Of a DNA stretch of 64,000 nucleotides, positions 34,145 through 41,737 are shown one piece after another (the first letter of the stretch is position 1; each line of letters starts with the position of its first letter). The translations under genes were made by a program, and so were the position numbers. The notes under the pieces were generated by a model. The model made no database searches. It had not been told where the DNA came from and saw only the letters and a program-made list of their open reading frames with translations. Source of the stretch: Oscillospiraceae bacterium (GTDB taxonomy: Bacteria > Bacillota > Clostridia > Oscillospirales > Ruminococcaceae); assembly GCA_021202155.1 (NCBI GenBank), contig JAJQDP010000005.1, forward strand, positions 1 to 64,000, given 5' to 3'.

Positions 34145-34657
34145 TCAGATCCTCTTTACCGTCTCCTCAAGAGCCTTCCTCGTGAAGTGATTCTGTGAGG
34201 GCTCGGCTTTGTCGTCCGGGTAACCGAGGTTGAGAAGGCACAGGACCTCCTCGTTTTCGGGAAGGTTGAACTCCGCCTTGACCTCGTCCGGGTCAATAAG
34301 ATTCAGCCAGGTTGAGTCGACCCCGACACTTTTTGCGGCGAGCATCATGTGTGTCGTGACGATTGAGGCATCCTCGACGCCGCTGTCACGCTTTCCGCCG
34401 GGATAGGTAAAGACGTTATTCTTATCGAACGCCACAATCAGCACCATTCCGGCATTATAGCGGCATCTGGTCACCTTGTCGACCTTCGCAAGCCCCTCGG
34501 GAGATTCAACAACATAGATTCTCTGCTCCTGCAGATTCTTCGCAGTCGGAGCGAGCCTCCCCGCCTCTAAAATCATGCTTAACTTCTCCTCTTCAACCGG
34601 TCTTCCATCATAGCTCCTGCAAGAATACCTTTCCTTGATAATTTCCACAAATTCCAT
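34145..34657 (-). CDS. Nitroreductase-family flavoprotein
   Basis: A 170-residue minimal nitroreductase, predicted to bind FMN and reduce nitro or quinone-like compounds with NAD(P)H. The FMN-binding N-terminus is ERYSCRSYDGRPVEEEKL, followed by RLAPTAKNLQEQRIYV. The C-terminal NEEVLCLLNLGYPDDKAEPS is typical. GGAAGGA lies upstream of the ATG. It is shorter than the common 200-residue form but matches a compact subgroup in clostridia. Transcribed toward its terminator at 34025. Confidence 0.88.
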   Translation of the reverse strand: MEFVEIIKERYSCRSYDGRPVEEEKLSMILEAGRLAPTAKNLQEQRIYVVESPEGLAKVDKVTRCRYNAGMVLIVAFDKNNVFTYPGGKRDSGVEDASIVTTHMMLAAKSVGVDSTWLNLIDPDEVKAEFNLPENEEVLCLLNLGYPDDKAEPSQNHFTRKALEETVKRI

Positions 34658-34680
34658 ATAAAATCTATCCTTCCATATAA

Positions 34681-34723
34681 TTACGCATTACGCATTACGA
34701 ATTAAGCATTACGAATTACGCAT
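34681..34723. repeat. Family C repeat (TACGAATTACGCAT), copy 1
   Basis: Tandem 7-8 base words TACGCAT and TACGAAT/TAAGCAT. The right end supplies the last residues and stop codon of prmA (QMRNS, stop). Confidence 0.75.
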
Positions 34724-35686
34724 TTGTTCAGCTACGCTGAACACCGCCGCGTTCCACATCTCACAGCCGCGCTCTTCTATCAGCTCAAATCCCCTGACTT
34801 TCATCACCTCAAAGACTTCGTCCTTGCGATTATCTATAATTCCTGAGAGAATCAGTCTGCCGCCGGGAGCGATGAGCTCCTTGAAGACATCCGCCATCGC
34901 AATTAAAACGTCGGCAACGATATTCGCAGTGACGAGGGTGTAGCCTCCCTCTCGGGAAACCTTCTCCACAAGTGCTCTGTCGGTCGTGACGTCACCACAG
35001 AGGGCGGTGTACTTTTCGTCGGGAATGCCGTTCTTTCTGGCATTTTCGTGGGAGGTCTTCGCCGCGTCATCGGAAATGTCGACCGCAACGGCTGAGCCTC
35101 CGCCAAGAAGCATCGCCGCAATTGAGATTATGCCGCTACCTGCTCCCAAATCACAGACAGAATCGCCCTGTTTAACGTACTTCTCCAAAAGTTCAAGGCA
35201 GAGCCGTGTCGTGTGATGTCTGCCAGTGCCGAAACTGTCCTCCGGGTCAAGGGTTATGTTCACCCGGTCTGTGCCGGTGGGAATCTCCTCCCATGAAGGA
35301 GTGATGAGAAGCCGCTCGCCAATCTCCATCGGCTTCCAGAACCGCTTCCAACTGTTCGCCCAGTCCTCGTCGGCTACAGTCCCGAATTTCATCTCAAGGC
35401 TTCCGACATCTGTTCTTGACTTGAGAGAATCGACCGCGCCGCGGACAGCCTCAAGCCCGGTCGGGTCGTCCTTGTCAAGGTAAACGGTGACGAAGGTGTC
35501 CTTCCCGCAGAGCTCCCAGACCTCCTCGCCGATGTAGTCCCAGGAAGCGTTCTTGTTTCTCTCAAACTCCCTTATATCCTCCGGGTCGTTAATCATCAGC
35601 CCCGTAATCCCCGCCGCAATAAGCGCGTCAGAAAGAGCCTCCACGCCCGCATGAGAGGTGTATATTTTGACTTCAGTCCATTCCAA
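34709..35686 (-). CDS. prmA: Ribosomal protein L11 methyltransferase
   Basis: SAM-dependent trimethylation of ribosomal protein L11. The N-terminal substrate domain (MEWTEVKIYTSHAGVEALSD) is followed by a class I methyltransferase with DLGAGSGIISIAAM binding SAM and the VTANIVADVL motif. TTG at 35686 is chosen because GGAGG lies eight bases upstream; the frame opens at 35701. The C-terminal QMRNS is encoded by a dispersed repeat. In many Firmicutes prmA follows dnaJ, but here it is alone behind its own promoter. Confidence 0.93.
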   Translation of the reverse strand: MEWTEVKIYTSHAGVEALSDALIAAGITGLMINDPEDIREFERNKNASWDYIGEEVWELCGKDTFVTVYLDKDDPTGLEAVRGAVDSLKSRTDVGSLEMKFGTVADEDWANSWKRFWKPMEIGERLLITPSWEEIPTGTDRVNITLDPEDSFGTGRHHTTRLCLELLEKYVKQGDSVCDLGAGSGIISIAAMLLGGGSAVAVDISDDAAKTSHENARKNGIPDEKYTALCGDVTTDRALVEKVSREGGYTLVTANIVADVLIAMADVFKELIAPGGRLILSGIIDNRKDEVFEVMKVRGFELIEERGCEMWNAAVFSVAEQMRNS

Positions 35687-35717
35687 AGTGGTTGCCTCCA
35701 AATTTCTTGATAATCAG

Positions 35718-35746
35718 AGTATACTACTTTTTTGGGGAGATTGCAA
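35718..35746 (-). promoter_or_regulatory. Promoter of prmA
   Basis: Minus-strand TTGCAA (35741-35746), 17 bases, TATACT (35718-35723). Confidence 0.65.
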
Positions 35747-35769
35747 GGGTTTCTCCTACCTTCACTAAA

Positions 35770-35840
35770 TGTAGGGGCGGATATTATCCGCCCGAACAAC
35801 GTTGCGGTTACCGTGCGGGCGGATAATATCCGCCCCTACA
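35770..35840. repeat. Family B repeat, copy 2
   Basis: TGTAGGGGCGGATATTATCC and its inverted copy GGATAATATCCGCCCCTACA flank a short centre, as in the copy at 2769. Confidence 0.8.
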
Positions 35841-35845
35841 AAAAA

Positions 35846-35955
35846 GCCTCCCCTGTCAATGGGGAGACAGTTCGGCTTCGCCGAACCGATACCGCCGCGC
35901 AAAGCGCGGTGATAGAGGGGTGCGCCCCGCAAGGGGCGCAACGCACAACTGAGGG
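35846..35955. repeat. Family A repeat, copy 4
   Basis: GCCTCCCCTGTCAATGGGGAG, TTCGGCTTCGCCGAA, CCGCCGCGCAAAGCGCGG and GCGCCCCGCAAGGGGCGC modules, each palindromic. It ends at the stop codon of the ECF S component gene. Confidence 0.78.
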
Positions 35956-36669
35956 TTAAATATTCCCCAACTTATACTCAATATACAGCACAAACGCCGC
36001 AACCGTCAGAACCACGAATGCCACAATTCCGATGACCATCTTCGGGCTCACTTTCTTCCCCTCATCTTTCGGAGGGAGCTCGGGGTTCAGGACGCTTGAA
36101 AGACCGGTGTGCCTGAGCGGGACTCTCAGGGCAAGATACAAGGGAACGGAGACCGCAACAGCTATCACTGCGTTTACGGAGGAAGTGATTAAGTTTGTCA
36201 CAGTTGCGGTCACAGCCGTCTGAACCTCATAGCCTAAGATAATCTGGGTGAGATATGTTTTAGCAAGGTACAAAACTATATAGGTGACCTGTCCCAAGAT
36301 GCCACTGATGAGAACTCCGGTGGTCTTGCCGAGGGCTGTGCCCTTGTGGCGGGTGCGGAAGTAGGACGCAAGCTCGCCGCAGACATAACCCATCGCGAAT
36401 TTCGACAGGAACGTGAACGGTGCGGAGAAGATGTAGACAGGGTCGAGAAGATCGTAGAGTCCGGCTCCGATTCCCGAAGCCAGTCCTCCGCCGAAGCCGC
36501 CTAAGAGAAGTCCCGACAACAGGCACATCGAGTTGCCGAAGTGGATTCTCGTAATCAGCACGCCGTTCGGAATCTTTACCTGCAAGTAGTTTCCGACAAA
36601 GCAGAGTGCCGCCATCATGCCGACAGAGACCATAAAGTACAGATTGTTTTTTCTGGATTTGGTATTCAT
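35956..36669 (-). CDS. ECF transporter substrate-binding S component
   Basis: A 237-residue membrane protein with about six helices, fitting the S components of energy-coupling factor vitamin transporters. The N-terminal helix FMVSVGMMAALCFVGNYLQVKI, the loop with HFGNSMCLLSGLLLGG and GIGAGLYDLLDP are characteristic. It would use the shared EcfA1-EcfA2-EcfT module encoded at 53.4-56.1 kb. ATG at 36669 lies ten bases after GGGAGG; the frame opens at 36723. The substrate is not identifiable and the 5' UTR is too short for a riboswitch. Confidence 0.85.
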   Translation of the reverse strand: MNTKSRKNNLYFMVSVGMMAALCFVGNYLQVKIPNGVLITRIHFGNSMCLLSGLLLGGFGGGLASGIGAGLYDLLDPVYIFSAPFTFLSKFAMGYVCGELASYFRTRHKGTALGKTTGVLISGILGQVTYIVLYLAKTYLTQIILGYEVQTAVTATVTNLITSSVNAVIAVAVSVPLYLALRVPLRHTGLSSVLNPELPPKDEGKKVSPKMVIGIVAFVVLTVAAFVLYIEYKLGNI

Positions 36670-36701
36670 TATAGAAAACCTCCCTTTCGTTTCTGTCAAC
36701 A

Positions 36702-36730
36702 ATTCTACGCTAAGTGATTCCAAAATGCAA
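36702..36730 (-). promoter_or_regulatory. Promoter of the S component gene
   Basis: Minus-strand TTGCAT (36725-36730), 17 bases, TAGAAT (36702-36707). The next 200 bases rightward are AT-rich and show no gene. Confidence 0.6.
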
Positions 36731-36927
36731 ATCGGTCGGAAATTTTATTTTACTCTTTAAATTGTGCAGATTTCACAGTTCAGAAGCTTCAAACTCCCGC
36801 GAATTTTCATTTTCTCACAACTGATTTCTGAAATTTTGCGTATAATTTTCCACGTTAAGAAAAGTTGCACAACATTCCGGGCACTTTCAGCCCTTTAAAG
36901 TAGGCAATTTGCAAGAAATTTTGGGAG

Positions 36928-36956
36928 TTGACAAGAGCGACGTTATGAGATATAAT
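36928..36956 (+). promoter_or_regulatory. Consensus promoter of the MFS gene
   Basis: TTGACA (36928-36933), 17 bases, TATAAT (36951-36956). Confidence 0.8.
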
Positions 36957-36998
36957 GTACACACAATACTAAAAACGAGGCACAATAATGCGTTGATT

Positions 36999-37061
36999 AG
37001 AATTTAAACACCATAATTTTGAAAAGCATGGATTCATGCTTGTTTGTCGTGTTTAAATTCT
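36999..37061 (+). promoter_or_regulatory. Large nested hairpin in the MFS 5' UTR
   Basis: AGAATTTAAACAC (36999-37011) and GTGTTTAAATTCT (37049-37061) are perfect 13-base inverted repeats. They enclose AAGCATG/CATGCTT (37024-37041). The ribosome site AAGGAG follows eight bases after the right arm. This suggests a regulated leader. Confidence 0.6.
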
Positions 37062-37084
37062 TATTTTTAAGGAGCGTATTAATT

Positions 37085-38239
37085 GTGTCTTTTTATTTTA
37101 ATAGATTCAACTGCCTGCAACTCTTTAATGGGCTAATCTTCTATGCGCCGGTGGCACTGCTCGTGAGAACTCAGGCGGGGATGACAGTTTCGCAGTTTCT
37201 CTTATTGCAAGCTGTCCTGTCAATCGTAATCTTTGCGGGAGAAGTCCCGGCAGGAATGGTGACCGACAGAATCGGATACAAAAACTCGATAGTCCTCTCG
37301 CAACTGCTTCTTCTCTCGGCAAGAGCCTGCCTGATGGTGGCATTTCTTATGGAAAGCTTGCCACTCTTCGTGTTGGAAGCCGCGCTTGAAGGGCTTTCAA
37401 ACGTCTTCTACTCGGGGACATATGATGCCTGGCTCTATGGCGTTTACGGTGAAGAGGAATACTTGCGAAGGAGCACCATTGCCAACAACTTTGGGACGAC
37501 CGGGTTTATTGCGAGCACCCTTCTCTACTACGTTTTCTATGCCTGTTTCGGAATGGTCGGACTTTTAGTCTCTTCGACACTCTCAAGCCTTGCGGCTGCT
37601 GTCTGCTCGTTCGGACTCGAAAAAGAGAAATCCAAGCCCGAAAAGCAAGAGAAAGGCTCGGCAGATGCTTTTGGGACTCTCCTAAAGAGCCGGGAACTCT
37701 GGGTTATGATGCTCGTCTCGGCGTGTCTCACAATTGCGATGCTGTTTATAAACTTCTTCTATGTCGACAAGCTGATGGCTGTCGGGCTGGATGAAAAGCT
37801 GATGACACCGATAATTTTGGGCTACTCGGTGGTCGAACTCATAAACGCTCGAATCGCCAAGCGGATAAATTCCGATAATCAGAGAATATTCTTTGCGGCA
37901 TCAGCCATTATCCTGAGCGTCGGCTTGATTCTGTTCGGAATTGTGAGTGGAGTTGTGCCGGTCGTTCTTCTCATGCTCGTTCTGCCGCTTCTGGTGGACG
38001 TTCCGTCTGTCATACTTTCAAAGTATGAGAACGACCTCATCGACAAAATGGGTGCCGAAAGCAACCGCGCGACCGTCTTGTCGGTATTCAGCATGGGCGG
38101 AAGCCTCCCCGAGGTAGCGATGCTTTTAGTGTCATCCGCACTGTCGGGAGCGGGGACGGCAGTCTGCTTTATAGCCTTGGGCGTTGCAATAATTCTTCTT
38201 TTACCTATATTTTATCTTGACAAATTGCACAAAAAATGA
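37085..38239 (+). CDS. MFS transporter (drug exporter-like)
   Basis: A 384-residue major facilitator with 12 predicted helices. The loop 2-3 signature is GEVPAGMVTDRIGYKNS, near residue 55, and a basic central loop (LEKEKSKPEKQEKG) separates the two six-helix halves. The start is GTG at 37085, ten bases after AAGGAG; upstream codons to 37019 overlap the 5' UTR hairpin. Members of this subgroup include macrolide and multidrug efflux pumps, but the substrate here is inferred only loosely. A structured leader suggests translation- or drug-responsive control. Confidence 0.8.
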   Translation: MSFYFNRFNCLQLFNGLIFYAPVALLVRTQAGMTVSQFLLLQAVLSIVIFAGEVPAGMVTDRIGYKNSIVLSQLLLLSARACLMVAFLMESLPLFVLEAALEGLSNVFYSGTYDAWLYGVYGEEEYLRRSTIANNFGTTGFIASTLLYYVFYACFGMVGLLVSSTLSSLAAAVCSFGLEKEKSKPEKQEKGSADAFGTLLKSRELWVMMLVSACLTIAMLFINFFYVDKLMAVGLDEKLMTPIILGYSVVELINARIAKRINSDNQRIFFAASAIILSVGLILFGIVSGVVPVVLLMLVLPLLVDVPSVILSKYENDLIDKMGAESNRATVLSVFSMGGSLPEVAMLLVSSALSGAGTAVCFIALGVAIILLLPIFYLDKLHKK

Positions 38240-38295
38240 TATTATGTAATATTGGATATGTCTAAAATAAATATTTTATGGAGGAAACATTACTC

Positions 38296-39222
38296 ATGAG
38301 CAGTTACAAGGATTTAAGAATTGTAGATAACTTCTACCAGACCTCGGCGTTCTTCCCGATGCCGACGATGATGATTGGCACCATTGCTGACGACGGAAGC
38401 ACGACATTTGGTCCCTACTCCCTCTGTTCGCCCTACTATGTCGCGGGCAAGGGATATTATGCAATGATTCTCAATTGCCGCAATTCGTCGAATACGGCGC
38501 AGAACATCCTGAAGAGAAAGAGATGCACACTTAACTTCATCTATGACGACAAGAGGCTCTTCAAGGAGGCTGTCAGAATGGGCTGGCCCGGCGACACTCC
38601 CGAGGAGAAGATGAAGGACTGCAAGTTCACCCTCGAGGACGGTCTTCTCAAGGAAGCCGACCCGAACGGGACATACCCGCAGGTCATCAAGGAGTGCTTC
38701 CAGGTGTTTGAGTGCGTCTGGATGGACACTCTTGACAATGCGCAGGACGACCAGCCGGGCGAGCTCCACGGCTACCCCGGACCCTACCACGATTTCAACG
38801 GAATCACCTCCGAGTTCGGTGCGCACTTCATCCTCAAAATCGAGAAGATTCTCATGAAGGAGAAGCACTACAACGCAATCATCAACGGCGTCAAGGCTTC
38901 CGGCTTCCCGAAGGTTCCTGTTGACTACGGCTACCGCGATTCAAAGAACTTCTGGTATACCCACTTCTCCCGCCCGATTCCTGAACTTCTGCCTATCCGT
39001 GAGGGCAACCTTGACTCGGTCAAGTATGCCGCAAAGAGAATCGACCCGGATGTACAGTTCACCGATGAAGCTTGCATGAAATTAATCAACGTCCCGAGAA
39101 TCTTCCTCCCGACTGCCTTAAAGGGCTGTGTTGACTGGGCAAAGCAGAACGGTGTCACCCTCATCACCGAGGAGCACATGAACATCATCAACGACAAGCG
39201 TTCCAAAGAAAAGAACAAGTAA
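38296..39222 (+). CDS. Flavin reductase-like domain protein
   Basis: A 308-residue protein whose N-terminal 190 residues resemble the flavin reductase-like FMN-binding split barrel (MMIGTIADDGSTTFGPYSLCSP, MILNCRNSSNTAQNILKRKRC). A C-terminal helical segment (FTDEACMKLINVPRIFLPTALKGCVDWAKQ, in part) looks like the small PCP_red-type domain. The start ATG at 38296 follows GGAGG by eleven bases; an ATG at 38278 overlaps that site. It is the first of a tight group with an NAD(P)-binding protein and a DUF1295 membrane enzyme, suggesting a redox pathway. Confidence 0.75.
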   Translation: MSSYKDLRIVDNFYQTSAFFPMPTMMIGTIADDGSTTFGPYSLCSPYYVAGKGYYAMILNCRNSSNTAQNILKRKRCTLNFIYDDKRLFKEAVRMGWPGDTPEEKMKDCKFTLEDGLLKEADPNGTYPQVIKECFQVFECVWMDTLDNAQDDQPGELHGYPGPYHDFNGITSEFGAHFILKIEKILMKEKHYNAIINGVKASGFPKVPVDYGYRDSKNFWYTHFSRPIPELLPIREGNLDSVKYAAKRIDPDVQFTDEACMKLINVPRIFLPTALKGCVDWAKQNGVTLITEEHMNIINDKRSKEKNK

Positions 39223-39240
39223 TCAGAGAGGAGAAACAGT

Positions 39241-40098
39241 ATGAAAGTAGTTTTGGCAGGAGCTTATGGAAAGCTCGGCAGTGAAATCCTCAAGTCGCTC
39301 GTCTCAAGAGACATCGAAACGGTCGCGGCTGACATGGTTGAAAGAGACATTGAAGGTCTCGACAAGTCAAAATACACCTTCAAAAAGCTTGATGTCACCA
39401 ATAAAGAGGCGTTGAAGGGTCTTTGCGACGGCGCAGACACGGTCATCACGACTGTTGGTCTGACCGCAACAAGCGCGACCCTCACAAACTATGACATCGA
39501 CTACAACGGCAACCTCAACCTTTTGGAGGAAGCCAAGAGAGCCGGAGTCACAAAGTTTGTCTACATCTCGGTCATCAAGGCTGACAAGGCTCCCGATGTC
39601 CCGATGCTCCACGCAAAGTATCTCTTTGAAGAGAAGCTCAAGGAAAGCGGAATCTCCTATGTTATCCACCGCCCGACCGGCTATTTCTACGACATCGTAA
39701 AAGTTTTCAGACCCATGATTGAAAACGGCAAGGTTACGCTTTTAGGCAAAGAGCCGGTTCACGCGAACGTCGTCCACACTCCCGACTTCGCCGAGTTTAT
39801 AGTAGATCACATCGGCGACAATAACGTCACCTATGATGTAGGCGGCAAGGAAACCTGGTCTTATGAAGAGATCGCAAGAATGTGCTTCGCCGCGGCTGGC
39901 AAGGAGCCGGTCATCAAGCGCGCTCCGGCTTGGCTCTTCGACGTTCTGGGAAGCCTCCCTAAGAACAAGAAAAACGGCAAGCAGGCAATACTCAAGTTCT
40001 CGAAGTGGACTCTGACAGAAGAGATGGTCGGCGACACCTGCGTCGGCGAATCAAGCTTCAAGGAATACATTAACGAGAGCTTTAAGAAGGAGGGCTAA
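39241..40098 (+). CDS. NAD(P)-binding NmrA/atypical SDR protein
   Basis: A 285-residue Rossmann protein with the nucleotide loop GAYGKLGSE at residue 8 and the atypical-SDR pattern of NmrA-like and divinyl-reductase-like proteins (DVTNKEALKGL, VYISVIKADKAP, HAKYLFEEKLKESGISYVI). A standard YxxxK site is not evident. It begins 18 bases after the flavin reductase-like gene and ends three bases before the DUF1295 gene, so all three are almost certainly one operon. Likely an NAD(P)H-dependent reductase or regulator. Confidence 0.82.
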   Translation: MKVVLAGAYGKLGSEILKSLVSRDIETVAADMVERDIEGLDKSKYTFKKLDVTNKEALKGLCDGADTVITTVGLTATSATLTNYDIDYNGNLNLLEEAKRAGVTKFVYISVIKADKAPDVPMLHAKYLFEEKLKESGISYVIHRPTGYFYDIVKVFRPMIENGKVTLLGKEPVHANVVHTPDFAEFIVDHIGDNNVTYDVGGKETWSYEEIARMCFAAAGKEPVIKRAPAWLFDVLGSLPKNKKNGKQAILKFSKWTLTEEMVGDTCVGESSFKEYINESFKKEG

Positions 40099-40101
40099 TC
40101 T

Positions 40102-40905
40102 ATGGGAATCTGGGGATACGTTGGAATATTCTATCTCGTCAGCCTTATCTGCTGTGCGGTCGGATTCAAGAAGTATGTATACTTCCTGTCGGTCGGCTAT
40201 GGATTTTCGATAATCGGCTTGGGAGTTGCCTATTTTGCCATCTCACTTGCGAGAGTTTTCGACTGGAATGTATTATCATGCTTCCAGTGTTGTTTGTTCA
40301 TGATTTACGGTGCAAGGCTTTCCGGCTTCCTGATCAAAAGAGAGCTTAAAAATGGCAATTATCGCAAGGTTCTCAAAGAAGCCACGAAAGAGGACGAAAA
40401 GCCGATGCCAGTCTTCGTAAAGATCGCAATCTGGCTCTGCGTCGGTATTCTCTACTTCGCGCAGACCTCGCCTGTCTTCTTCAGAATCTACAATGGCAAG
40501 GGTTCAGATGCCGTCCAGCTTGTCGGCATCATTATCAGTGCCGCAGGTATAATTCTTGAAGCCATCTCAGACCAGCAAAAGAGTGCGCAAAAGGCGGAAA
40601 ACCCGAATATGGTTGCTACCAAGGGGCTGTTCAAGATTGTAAGATGCCCGAATTATTTGGGCGAGATTATCTTCTGGACTGGCGTTCTTGTCGGTTCGCT
40701 GAACGCTCTCCACGGAGTCGGACAGTGGCTGACAGCGGTTATAGGCTGGATTCTCATCGTCTTCATCATGTTCAACGGCGCACAGCGTCTCGACCGCCGC
40801 CAGGAAAAGAGATACGGCGACATGAAGGAATATCGTGACTACGCCGACCACACGCCGATTATCATTCCGCTGATACCAGTTTATCATGTAGGGAAATACA
40901 AATAA
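40102..40905 (+). CDS. DUF1295 membrane protein (steroid 5-alpha reductase-like fold)
   Basis: A 267-residue membrane protein with about seven helices. The C-terminal motif TKGLFKIVRCPNYLGEIIFW, then FNGAQRLDRRQEKRYG and YRDYADHTPIIIPL, is typical of DUF1295 and the related steroid 5-alpha reductase and isoprenylcysteine methyltransferase families. Such enzymes use NADPH or SAM on lipid-like substrates. Its place behind a flavin reductase-like and an NAD(P)-binding protein favours a reductase role on a lipid, steroid or isoprenoid, but this is inference. Confidence 0.8.
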   Translation: MGIWGYVGIFYLVSLICCAVGFKKYVYFLSVGYGFSIIGLGVAYFAISLARVFDWNVLSCFQCCLFMIYGARLSGFLIKRELKNGNYRKVLKEATKEDEKPMPVFVKIAIWLCVGILYFAQTSPVFFRIYNGKGSDAVQLVGIIISAAGIILEAISDQQKSAQKAENPNMVATKGLFKIVRCPNYLGEIIFWTGVLVGSLNALHGVGQWLTAVIGWILIVFIMFNGAQRLDRRQEKRYGDMKEYRDYADHTPIIIPLIPVYHVGKYK

Positions 40906-40908
40906 ATT

Positions 40909-41000
40909 TGTAGGGGCTGGATACACAGTTGGCTTTGCCAACTGCCCCGCCCGAACCACGAAATCTGCACCACAACGGGCGGATAATATCCGCCCCTACA
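40909..41000. repeat. Family B repeat, copy 3
   Basis: TGTAGGGGCTGGATA at the left and CGGGCGGATAATATCCGCCC at the right, with the inserted palindrome AGTTGGCTTTGCCAACT. Confidence 0.78.
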
Positions 41001-41038
41001 GGTGTTTCTTAACTACGTTTAACGAAAGGAAAGAATAT

Positions 41039-41686
41039 ATGACCATTCCAATGGCAATCGTCGATTACATCCCGGTATGCATGTTTCTCATAGCCGCTGT
41101 AATCTTGCAAAGAGACCTCTACAAAAGCATGAGCAAGGGTGCATTCGCGCTCTTCTCGGCAGGAACCATCACCGTTTTCGTCGCCGGATTCTACAAGGCG
41201 ACATGGAAGCTCCTCTATGCCGCAGGAGTCTGCGACTTCACACCCTTAAACAAATCCTTCTTCCCGATGCAGACGACCGGCTTTGTCCTCGCCGCGCTCG
41301 GAATGCTCGCACTCCTCTGCCACAAGCAGGGTGACGATGCTGAGAAGCTCAATTCTGTAGCAATCATCCCGGCTTTGGGAGTCATCCTCACCGCCGCGGC
41401 ACCGTCGGAATACTCCGGCACGATGATTTTCGTCATGCTGATGGTTCTGGGCGTACTCATCTTGGATGTCGGACTCATCATCATCTCGGCTAAGCATAAG
41501 CAAACCCTCGCCGCAGTAATTTACGGAATCTCGTTCGTTTTCGTAATGGGCATGGGCTACCTCTCGTCGAAAGATTTCGCCGAAGCCTCGATGAACTGGA
41601 TAGCGGAATTCACCAACATCTTAGGACAGGGAACGTTCCTCCTGGCAACATGGATGCTTCATAAAAAGGCGTTGGCGGAGAAGTAA
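41039..41686 (+). CDS. Seven-helix membrane protein, unknown
   Basis: A 215-residue membrane protein with about seven hydrophobic segments and short loops. I do not recognise a family. Conserved-looking loops are LQRDLYKSMSKGAF and the acidic KDFAEASMNW. GAAAGGAAAG precedes the ATG. It lies 133 bases after the DUF1295 gene, separated by a repeat, on the same strand and before a terminator, so it may belong to the same transcript. Confidence 0.6.
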   Translation: MTIPMAIVDYIPVCMFLIAAVILQRDLYKSMSKGAFALFSAGTITVFVAGFYKATWKLLYAAGVCDFTPLNKSFFPMQTTGFVLAALGMLALLCHKQGDDAEKLNSVAIIPALGVILTAAAPSEYSGTMIFVMLMVLGVLILDVGLIIISAKHKQTLAAVIYGISFVFVMGMGYLSSKDFAEASMNWIAEFTNILGQGTFLLATWMLHKKALAEK

Positions 41687-41708
41687 GTTAAGATTTTGGT
41701 ATGAAATT

Positions 41709-41737
41709 GCCCCACCGGTATGGTGGGGCTGTTTTTA
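41709..41737 (+). terminator. Terminator after the membrane protein gene
   Basis: GCCCCACC/GGTGGGGC stem with a five-base loop and TGTTTTTAT. It overlaps the stop codon of the convergent ATPase gene. Confidence 0.85.

Noticed and set aside
36669..36730. Riboswitch for the ECF S component
   Set aside because: The promoter leaves only about 25 bases of leader, too short for an aptamer.
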